Positions 6,825 to 13,157 of a DNA stretch of 25,940 nucleotides are shown here, piece after piece. The stretch spans positions 1 to 25,940 of the forward strand of contig CAUTXO010000020.1 in assembly GCA_963542625.1 (NCBI GenBank). The letters are read 5' to 3'. Position 1 is the stretch's first letter. Every line of letters starts with the position of its first letter. The translations under genes were made by a program, and so were the position numbers. The notes beneath the pieces were generated by a model. It was not told the origin of the DNA, ran no database searches, and saw only the letters and a program-made list of their open reading frames with translations. This DNA is from CAUTXO01 sp963542625 (GTDB lineage: Bacteria; Campylobacterota; Campylobacteria; Campylobacterales; SZUA-545).

Positions 6825-7838
6825 CTATTCCATTAAAACCGCCCTACCCGCGATTTGGTTTTTGTTTATAAAATCCTGCGCCGCGTCTTTGGTGGCAAAG
6901 CCTTCTATCACAACCTTATTTATCACAGCTCCACCTTTGGCGGTTTTAACAATGCGCGCGGGTTTGCCGTATTTGCCTAGCAAATCGCGCATTAGATCCA
7001 CGGCGGATTTTTCATTTGAAAACGCGCCAACTTGCACACCATAAGATCCCGCACCTGCGCCCGCAAGGCTGCTTTTACTTGGATCTTTGCCCGCACCCGC
7101 GCCAGCACTGCCTACTGCAATAACGCCAGGCGCTACAAGCCCCACGCCCCCGCCAGCGCTAGGATCCCCGCTGCTAGCCACTGCCGACGACGGTTCATTA
7201 GATCTAGGCTCTGCGCGGCTTGGATCTGCCCCAAGATCCCTAGCGCCTGAAACGTCGTAATTTTTGGATATAACCTCATCGTATTTGATAACTTCAAGCT
7301 CCACAGGCGCGGTGCCGGTTTTATCAAGCCCTAAAATCTTGCCCGCGGCAAAGGATAGATCTATAATGCGCCCCTGCACGAAAGGCCCCCTATCACTAAT
7401 ACGCACGCGAACTTCCTTGCCAGTCTTTAGATGGCGCACATTGACGATTGTATTCATCGGCAAGGTTTTATGCGCTGCTGTCATCTCGTGCATATCGTAG
7501 ATCTCGCCGCTTGAAGTTGCCTTGCCGTGAAAATCCGGGCCATACCAGCTAGCAATGCCACGTTGCTTCCAGCCGATTGGCTCAACCTTTGGATAGTATT
7601 TAATCCCAAATGTAGAATAAGGCCTAAGCGTGGCGCGGTGCATTGCCTGTGAGCCTTGCTTTTCCTTTAAATACGCCTTTGATGAATAAAAAGTTTCAGA
7701 AGAAACGTAAGTCTCGCCATCGCCGTAAAAACTAAAGCCGCCGCTAGATCTAACAAGCTGGTTTTTATTCGTACAAGAGTAAGAAAAAAGTAGTATTAAA
7801 AATAAACTAACGCTTAATTTCCAAGTATTCACCGGCAT
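6825..7838 (-). CDS. rlpA: Septal-ring lipoprotein RlpA with SPOR domain
   Basis: RlpA is an outer-membrane lipoprotein; in Pseudomonas it is a lytic transglycosylase that cuts peptidoglycan strands lacking stem peptides. The signal MPVNTWKLSVSLFLILLFSYSC ends in a lipid-attachment Cys22. A double-psi beta-barrel spans about residues 93-184, with E112, H123 and D149. The spacing 11 and 26 is the same as for E120, H131 and D157 of the Pseudomonas enzyme as I recall it. A Gly/Ala/Ser/Pro-rich linker follows (about 195-265), then a SPOR domain (GVQVGAFSNEKSA to the C-terminus) that binds denuded glycan at the septum. Six RGATCY sites fall in the DNA coding for the linker and the start of SPOR, encoding words such as DPS. 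The start overlaps mltD by 32 bases. Confidence 0.9.
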   Translation of the reverse strand: MPVNTWKLSVSLFLILLFSYSCTNKNQLVRSSGGFSFYGDGETYVSSETFYSSKAYLKEKQGSQAMHRATLRPYSTFGIKYYPKVEPIGWKQRGIASWYGPDFHGKATSSGEIYDMHEMTAAHKTLPMNTIVNVRHLKTGKEVRVRISDRGPFVQGRIIDLSFAAGKILGLDKTGTAPVELEVIKYDEVISKNYDVSGARDLGADPSRAEPRSNEPSSAVASSGDPSAGGGVGLVAPGVIAVGSAGAGAGKDPSKSSLAGAGAGSYGVQVGAFSNEKSAVDLMRDLLGKYGKPARIVKTAKGGAVINKVVIEGFATKDAAQDFINKNQIAGRAVLME

Positions 7839-9087
7839 AAATCACTTTTTCCGTCTTGTTGTTTAGCTTTAGGAGTTTATCGACGGACGTGCTGTATTTT
7901 TTGGCTATTGAGATTAGGGTATCCCCGTTTTTTACCTTGTATTTAAGCCCGCGCTCAAAGCTTGAGGCAAGCTGCATATCCGGGCTTGGGATTGGAATAA
8001 CAAGCTTTTGATTAAGCGAGAGCCTGTCTTTTTGTAGGTTGTTAAAATCCCGTATCACCTTGTAGCCAACGCCAAATTTCTTGCCTATAACGCTTAAATT
8101 ATCCCCGCTTTTAACGTGATAAACGATGTATTTGCTATCACTTGGCGTGTTCTTAAAATTTTCCTTAAAATCGGCTAGCTTGTTGTATGGAATGTAAATA
8201 TCAAAGCTCTGGACATACGGCGGGACGAAGTTATATTTAAGGCTGTAATTAAAAGATCTAAGATCTTTCTCGCTCATATTAACCGCCGCGGCGACCCTTT
8301 CAAGCGATGTGCCCGCGCCAACGCTTACCTTAGCCATCGGAAACGACGCGCCCCTGTTTAAAAGGTGCGAGGCATCAAGCGCGTTAAGCGTAAGCTCATT
8401 TTGCGTAATGGTAGCCATCGCTAGAACTTTTCTGATGTATTCGCGCGTTTCAGCCGGCAAGGCTTGGCATTTTTCCTTTGAGTGCTTGCCCGGGCATCTA
8501 AACTGCTCTTCTTTTGGGCGCACTTTTAATAGCTCAGCAAGTGAGTCATCGCCAACGGTGTTAATCGCCCAAGAAAGCCGCCCGCCGCCACAGTTATACG
8601 CCATAATCGCCAAATACCACTTGCCAAACTGCTTTTTTAGCCGGCTTAGGTGCTTTACAGCCGCGTAGGTGGATTTTATCGGGTCGCGCCGCTCGTCGAT
8701 GTATTCATCAACCCTTAGCCCGTATAGCTTTGCCGTGTAGGGCATAAACTGCCAGATCCCAACGGCTTTGGCGGTTGAATACGCCTTGTTTTTAAATGAA
8801 GACTCCGCCATTGCAACAAAAACAAGCTCTCTAGGCAAGCCCTCTTGCTCCAAAATATCGCTAATTAGCGGGTAATAAATCGCGGCGTTTGAAAGAATGT
8901 TTATGAGCTTATCTTTTTTGAATTCGTAATAATCTTTCTTAAGATCTTTGTATTCGGTGTCGTAAAAAAAGCCGTATTCTATGTCAAAAGTTTTGAAAAA
9001 ATTCAGCTCCTGCGTGTTTTGAGACTGCTCAAAATTCACGGCAAACAAAGAAGCGCAAAACGTGATGAATAAAAAGAAAAATTTCAA
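7807..9087 (-). CDS. mltD: Membrane-bound lytic murein transglycosylase, MltD-like, two LysM
   Basis: This is a periplasmic enzyme that cleaves the MurNAc-GlcNAc bond of peptidoglycan with formation of 1,6-anhydro ends. The chosen TTG at 9087 gives MKFFFLFITFCASLFA, a clean signal peptide, behind TAAAGG with 7 bases spacing. A TTG at 9108 adds seven residues and lacks that support. The protein has 426 residues. The GH23 SLT domain carries catalytic E95 (AMAESSFKN), then GIWQFMP and the AYNCGGGR segment near 163-170. Two LysM domains (about 321-366 and 381-424; VKSGDNLSVIG and VKNGDTLISIA) bind glycan. It heads the mltD-rlpA-hisB-kdsC-lptC operon, so two wall-cutting proteins are translationally coupled. 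There is no lipobox cysteine at the cleavage site. Confidence 0.9.
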   Translation of the reverse strand: MKFFFLFITFCASLFAVNFEQSQNTQELNFFKTFDIEYGFFYDTEYKDLKKDYYEFKKDKLINILSNAAIYYPLISDILEQEGLPRELVFVAMAESSFKNKAYSTAKAVGIWQFMPYTAKLYGLRVDEYIDERRDPIKSTYAAVKHLSRLKKQFGKWYLAIMAYNCGGGRLSWAINTVGDDSLAELLKVRPKEEQFRCPGKHSKEKCQALPAETREYIRKVLAMATITQNELTLNALDASHLLNRGASFPMAKVSVGAGTSLERVAAAVNMSEKDLRSFNYSLKYNFVPPYVQSFDIYIPYNKLADFKENFKNTPSDSKYIVYHVKSGDNLSVIGKKFGVGYKVIRDFNNLQKDRLSLNQKLVIPIPSPDMQLASSFERGLKYKVKNGDTLISIAKKYSTSVDKLLKLNNKTEKVIYAGEYLEIKR

Positions 9088-9139
9088 ATCCCAACCTTTA
9101 AAGCGCAAATCTTACCCAAAAAATCTTAAAAAATTTTTG

Positions 9140-9145
9140 TATCAT
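9140..9145 (+). promoter_or_regulatory. Possible -10 box of dprA
   Basis: TATCAT lies 22 bases before the dprA ATG, preceded by a T-rich stretch. It falls in the short gap shared with the divergent mltD promoter region, where TAAGAT (minus, about 9107-9112) could serve the other direction. No strong ribosome binding site precedes dprA. Confidence 0.35.
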
Positions 9146-9166
9146 TAGCGCCAAAGATCCTAAAAA

Positions 9167-9946
9167 ATGCAAGTAGAAATTCTAAAACAAACACTAAAAA
9201 CATACGACGCCACCATAGAAGAGATCTTTACTAGCGGCGATTTGAGCTTGCTTGATAAACCAAAGGTGGCAATCGTTGGCTCAAGAAAACCAAGCGCTTA
9301 TACAAGGCAAGCGGTTTCAAACCTAGCCGCGCAACTCTCAAACGCGGGCGCGGTGGTAATTAGCGGCGGCGCGATGGGCACGGACTGCATAGCGCACGAG
9401 TTTTCATACCCAAACACCATCGCCGTTTTTGCCAACTCACTAGACATCATCTACCCCAAAATTTGCGCCAAGATCTTGGAGCGGGTGCGCAAAGACGCGC
9501 TTGCCATCTCAAAATACCCGCCGCAAACACCCGCGCAAAAATACTCATTTTTAGAGCGCAACAAGCTAGTCGTGGGGCTTAGCGATGCCGTCGTGGTAGC
9601 GCAAGGCGACAAAAACAGCGGGTCGATGTCTAGCGCAAGATTTGCCATAAAAACTAAAAAGCCGCTTTTTGTTTTGCCGCACGAGCTTGGCAAGAGCAAT
9701 GGGACAAACGAGCTGCTAAAAAAGGGGCTAGCGCGCGCTATTTTTGACATCACGGAATTTGCCGCTAGCTTTGGCGCAAAAAAGGCGCAAGGCGATCTGG
9801 GCGTGGATGGTGCAAATGCGCCTGGTCTTGCCGCCCTTAGCGGGCGTTTTGTGAGTGAGCTAAGCGCTCAAGATAAGGCAAAGATCCTAGAGCTAGAGCT
9901 AGAAGGGCGGGTAAAGATCCAAAATAACCGGGTGGTGATTTTATAA
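9167..9946 (+). CDS. dprA: DNA-processing protein DprA (Smf)
   Basis: DprA binds incoming single-stranded DNA during natural transformation and loads RecA on it in the cytoplasm. It has 259 residues, shorter than the roughly 370 of Haemophilus or Bacillus, as is normal for Campylobacter-type DprA lacking the N-terminal SAM-like domain. The Rossmann-like core shows VAIVGSRKPS (34-43), SGGAMGTDCIAH (66-77), then FLERNKLVVGLSDAVVVAQG and NSGSMSSARFA, then PLFVLPHELG. The C-terminal part (about 200-259) ends in a short helix-turn-helix-like region (AKILELELEGRVKIQNNRVVI). It overlaps ruvX by one base (TAATG). It signals competence in this organism, which matters for the RGATCY arrays. Confidence 0.94.
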   Translation: MQVEILKQTLKTYDATIEEIFTSGDLSLLDKPKVAIVGSRKPSAYTRQAVSNLAAQLSNAGAVVISGGAMGTDCIAHEFSYPNTIAVFANSLDIIYPKICAKILERVRKDALAISKYPPQTPAQKYSFLERNKLVVGLSDAVVVAQGDKNSGSMSSARFAIKTKKPLFVLPHELGKSNGTNELLKKGLARAIFDITEFAASFGAKKAQGDLGVDGANAPGLAALSGRFVSELSAQDKAKILELELEGRVKIQNNRVVIL

Positions 9947-10329
9947 TGTATATAGGCGTCGATGTGGGCTTAAAGCGCATTGGGCTTGCATACTCGCCCG
10001 ATGGCAAAATCACCGTGCCGCTTGAGCCGGTGCTGCGCAAAAACCGCAATCAAGCCGCGGCGGATCTTGCCAAGATCTTGGCTGAAAAAAACTGCACGCA
10101 TTTAGTCGTGGGCTTGCCACTTGGGGCGAGCTCGCAAGATGAGATGAAGCGGCGGATCTTGCACTTTGTGGGGCTGCTGCAATTCAAAGGCGCGGTTAGC
10201 TACCAAGACGAAAGCTTTTCATCAAAAGAAGCGGCGGAAATTTCGCGCGGGCTTTTTGGGCGCAAAAAAAACGGCAAGCAAGATAGCCTAGCCGCAAAAA
10301 TAATTTTGGATAGATTTTTGGGGCTTTGA
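9946..10329 (+). CDS. ruvX: Putative Holliday junction resolvase / pre-16S rRNA nuclease YqgF
   Basis: This is a YqgF/RuvX nuclease of the RNase H fold. In Escherichia coli the family trims the 5' end of pre-16S rRNA; junction resolution is the other proposed role. It has 127 residues. Acidic active-site residues are visible at D6 (IGVDVGLKRIG), E89 (YQDESFSSKEA) and D113 (GKQDSLAAKIILDRFL), with VVGLPLG between them. The start overlaps the dprA stop by one base, so the two are co-translated. The dprA-ruvX pairing is common in Campylobacterota. Confidence 0.92.
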   Translation: MYIGVDVGLKRIGLAYSPDGKITVPLEPVLRKNRNQAAADLAKILAEKNCTHLVVGLPLGASSQDEMKRRILHFVGLLQFKGAVSYQDESFSSKEAAEISRGLFGRKKNGKQDSLAAKIILDRFLGL

Positions 10330-10349
10330 AGCGCTAAACATTGCAAAAG

Positions 10350-10355
10350 TATAAT
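10350..10355 (+). promoter_or_regulatory. -10 box of the ABC-M16-ExbBD operon
   Basis: A perfect TATAAT lies 19 bases before the chosen TTG start at 10374, and GGAGAG (10365-10370) forms the ribosome binding site. The longer reading from TTG 10341 would place the promoter inside the coding sequence, which argues for the shorter protein. Confidence 0.55.
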
Positions 10356-10373
10356 GGCGGTTTTGGAGAGAGC

Positions 10374-11267
10374 TTGGAAAATATAATAGAAGTCAAAAAC
10401 TTAGCACAGCACTACGGCAAGCGAAAGATCTTTGAAAATCTAAACTTCAGCGTGCAAAAGGGCAAAATCGTAGGGCTTTTAGGCAAAAACGGTGTTGGAA
10501 AAAGCACGACGATAAACATACTAATGGGCTATTTAAAGCCCTATTGCGGGGAGTGCATAGTTTATGGAGAAAACTCAAGCAAGCTAAGCCCGCAAACAAA
10601 AAAGCGCATTGGGCTCTTGCACGAAGGCCACGTTACATACGATTTTTTCACAATAGAAAAACTAGAAAAATATTTTGCCGCTTGGTATGGGGGGCGCTGG
10701 AAAAGCAAAAACTACTACGAGCTCATAGAAAAGCTTGGCGTGCCATACTCGCAAAAGGTGCGGAATCTTTCTTGCGGGCAAAGGTCGCAAGTGGTTTTGG
10801 GGCTTATCTTTGCGCAAGATCCTGAGCTACTAATTTTAGATGATTATTCAATGGGGCTAGACGTTGGCTACCGCCGGCTTTTTGTGGAATACCTAAAAGA
10901 TTTTGCCGCACGCGGTGATAAAACGGTTTTAATGACAACGCACATTGTTTCTGAGCTAAAGGATGTGCTTGATGAGATCCTTATTATGACGGCGGATAAA
11001 CCGCTTTTGCATACGTCGGTTAAGGAATTTACGCAAAATTTTAAAAAATACGAGCTACAAACAAACAAGCCCGTTAAAAAAACAGGCGTAATTATAAATA
11101 CAGAAGAGATCTTGAAAAAAACATACGTTTTTTCATTTGCCGGCAAGTCGCAAACGCAAGCGGAGCTGGCTAGACAAGAGATAAACGCGGTTTCAAAAGA
11201 AATTCCGATGGATTTTGAAGATGCGTTTTTAGGCTTTACCGGGCGGTATGAAAGCGTGGCGCAATGA
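10374..11267 (+). CDS. ABC transporter ATP-binding protein
   Basis: This is the ATPase subunit of an ABC transporter, paired with the permease that starts inside its stop codon (ATGA overlap). The start is TTG 10374 (MENIIEVKNLAQHYG), behind GGAGAG and a TATAAT box, giving 297 residues. Walker A is GLLGKNGVGKST (about 34-45), the signature LSCGQ (122-126), Walker B LLILDD (142-147), and the switch His lies in MTTH (about 180). Two departures from canonical form are visible. The residue after the Walker B aspartate is D147, where glutamate is usual, and the Q-loop region reads LLHEGH without an obvious glutamine. About 90 residues follow the ATPase core. Substrate cannot be told from sequence; the operon partners suggest an envelope role. 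Confidence 0.88.
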   Translation: MENIIEVKNLAQHYGKRKIFENLNFSVQKGKIVGLLGKNGVGKSTTINILMGYLKPYCGECIVYGENSSKLSPQTKKRIGLLHEGHVTYDFFTIEKLEKYFAAWYGGRWKSKNYYELIEKLGVPYSQKVRNLSCGQRSQVVLGLIFAQDPELLILDDYSMGLDVGYRRLFVEYLKDFAARGDKTVLMTTHIVSELKDVLDEILIMTADKPLLHTSVKEFTQNFKKYELQTNKPVKKTGVIINTEEILKKTYVFSFAGKSQTQAELARQEINAVSKEIPMDFEDAFLGFTGRYESVAQ

Positions 11268-11929
11268 GATTTTACAAAGAGTGGCTCAAAGTGCGTGGCG
11301 CATTTAGCGCATTTGCTCTAGCTGCGGCGTTTTCTTTGGCGTATATTTTTATAGGCATAAACGCGGAAATGACAGCATTTGGCGCGGATGGTTTTATTAT
11401 TTCTACCGTTATGTTTCAAAGCTTTTCGTATAAGGGCCTAACAGAAATTAACGTAATTTTTGCCGCCTTGGTAGGCTTTGCCACGCATTACAGCGAGCAA
11501 AAAAACGCGCGGCTTAGAATCCATATGCACCTGCCCGTCTCATTTTTTAATGGCACAAGCATTATTTTAATCTTTAGCCTAGCCTTGCTTTGCGCCGTTT
11601 TTACCGCCCAAGCTGCCGTTTTATCCGCTGGGCTTACTCAGATCTTCCCACCGCAACTCGTGCGCGGTGTTATTACAAGCTTGGTTTTTAATCAACTAGA
11701 AGCTTGCATCGTTTTTTTAGGCACGGCGGGTGTGATTATAGAGCCAAACCGCACAAGAGCGGCGGCTAATTTGCTCCTAACGATAGGCTTTGTCGCAATT
11801 TTGGAGCTGGTGCAAGATGGCTTTTACGCAAATGGCGGCTTTTGGCATTACGCCCTTGGCTTTGCCAGCGTGCAACTTGCAATTTATTACCTTTCTTTTT
11901 ACCGCTACACAAGGAGCTACATTAAATGA
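11264..11929 (+). CDS. ABC-2-like transporter permease
   Basis: This is an integral membrane protein of 221 residues with about six hydrophobic segments (near 13-32, 38-75, 95-120, 136-155, 168-185 and 195-213), probably the membrane partner of the preceding ATPase. Start and stop overlap both neighbours as ATGA, so ATPase, permease and the next protein are likely made in fixed ratio. A loop between the second and third segments (HYSEQKNARLRIHMHLPVS) resembles the cytosolic coupling loop seen in ABC-2 type permeases. I recognise no closer family, and substrate is unknown. Confidence 0.7.
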   Translation: MRFYKEWLKVRGAFSAFALAAAFSLAYIFIGINAEMTAFGADGFIISTVMFQSFSYKGLTEINVIFAALVGFATHYSEQKNARLRIHMHLPVSFFNGTSIILIFSLALLCAVFTAQAAVLSAGLTQIFPPQLVRGVITSLVFNQLEACIVFLGTAGVIIEPNRTRAAANLLLTIGFVAILELVQDGFYANGGFWHYALGFASVQLAIYYLSFYRYTRSYIK

Positions 11930-13149
11930 AGATCCTAAACGCCATAGCGGCGCTTGGCTTTGTCTTTGTGCTTAGCGTTTTTTTGCCGCTTTTTTACGAT
12001 AGCGTATTTTTTCAAAAGCCCGCCACCATAAGCCTTGATTACTCTCCCGTGCTAGAAGACTTCACAAAACGCGTGCAAACGTTTGGCAAATACGCAAGCG
12101 TTGATTATTACAAAACAGACGGCAGCAAGATCTCTCAAGAAGAGCTTTTTGAACTCTTTCCGTTTATTTACTACCGCTATTTAATAAGCCAAAACCGCTT
12201 TCCAAGCAAGTTTGCCCATTTTGGAAAAGATCAAAACGCCATCAAAGATCAAATTCAGTTTTTTAGGCTAGGGGCAGATGAGGCAACAAAAATAGACGTG
12301 CCCTTATACATCTTGCTAGAATCTGCGCCAAAGTTTTCAAAGCTAAGCCCGCCGCAAGATCTATACTCAATAGGCGATAAAATCACATTCATAACAATGC
12401 GCACAAACACTGTGAATAAAGAAAAATCGCTTAAATTCACAGAAGCACTAAGGCAAGCGGGCGCTGTTTTTCCAATCAAAAAGACCTTTTCAAACCCAAA
12501 CATCAGAAAGCCTTTTGACGAAGGCGCTTTTATGGTTGATAGCCAATCGCGCATATTCCACGTAAAATTAAAAAACGGCGCACCGGTTGTTATTAACACA
12601 GGCATAGCTAAAGATCCAAAATACATAAAAATCGACGAAGACGAGCGGCGCGACTTTTACGGCACGCTAAGCACGGGAGATGAAATTTACCTAATCTCAT
12701 ACGAAAATTACGAGCTAAAACGCCTGCCGCTCAAAACATACGCATACGACAAAAGCACGGTAAATATTAGAACTAGCCCCGTGTATAGAACATTTAGCAT
12801 AAAAGACGCCCAGCAAAGCTCTTGCGCCATAACGCAATTAAACTACACGCCGCACAAAGAAAAAACGCTAAGCCAACCCTTGCAAGAAAGCGCAGCGCAA
12901 AGGCTTAGGCGCTACGTTTTTGCCTTTAGCTTTAGTATTCATAAGCCGCGCGGGGAGTATGAAATCTTGCCTAAAATCTCTCCAAGGGCTTTGGCGCTAA
13001 ACCTTGTGCTTGCGCTTATTTACATTGCGGCTTTTGCAAGGCAAAACAGGGGCACGGGGGCGGCAGATCTTAGCGCGCGGGCGGGGGTGATTTTAGCAAG
13101 CGGTATATACGGCATAATTGCTCTTTATTTTTTCAAAGACAAAACCTAA
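11926..13149 (+). CDS. Membrane-anchored protein of unknown function (DUF4857-like)
   Basis: This 407-residue protein has one N-terminal transmembrane segment (about 5-26), a large probably periplasmic domain (27-345) and a C-terminal pair of hydrophobic stretches (about 354-369 and 384-402). The middle contains VDYYKTDGSKIS, FPFIYYRYLISQNRFP, a segment resembling a sensor or beta-propeller strand (FMVDSQSRIFHVKLKNGAP) and DKSTVNIRTSPVYRTFSI. The layout recalls DUF4857 proteins encoded beside two-component ABC transporters, but I cannot confirm the family by eye. It overlaps the permease by ATGA and lies 8 bases before the M16 protease. It is likely a third, accessory subunit of this transporter. 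Confidence 0.6.
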   Translation: MKILNAIAALGFVFVLSVFLPLFYDSVFFQKPATISLDYSPVLEDFTKRVQTFGKYASVDYYKTDGSKISQEELFELFPFIYYRYLISQNRFPSKFAHFGKDQNAIKDQIQFFRLGADEATKIDVPLYILLESAPKFSKLSPPQDLYSIGDKITFITMRTNTVNKEKSLKFTEALRQAGAVFPIKKTFSNPNIRKPFDEGAFMVDSQSRIFHVKLKNGAPVVINTGIAKDPKYIKIDEDERRDFYGTLSTGDEIYLISYENYELKRLPLKTYAYDKSTVNIRTSPVYRTFSIKDAQQSSCAITQLNYTPHKEKTLSQPLQESAAQRLRRYVFAFSFSIHKPRGEYEILPKISPRALALNLVLALIYIAAFARQNRGTGAADLSARAGVILASGIYGIIALYFFKDKT

Positions 13150-13157
13150 GGAATGAA

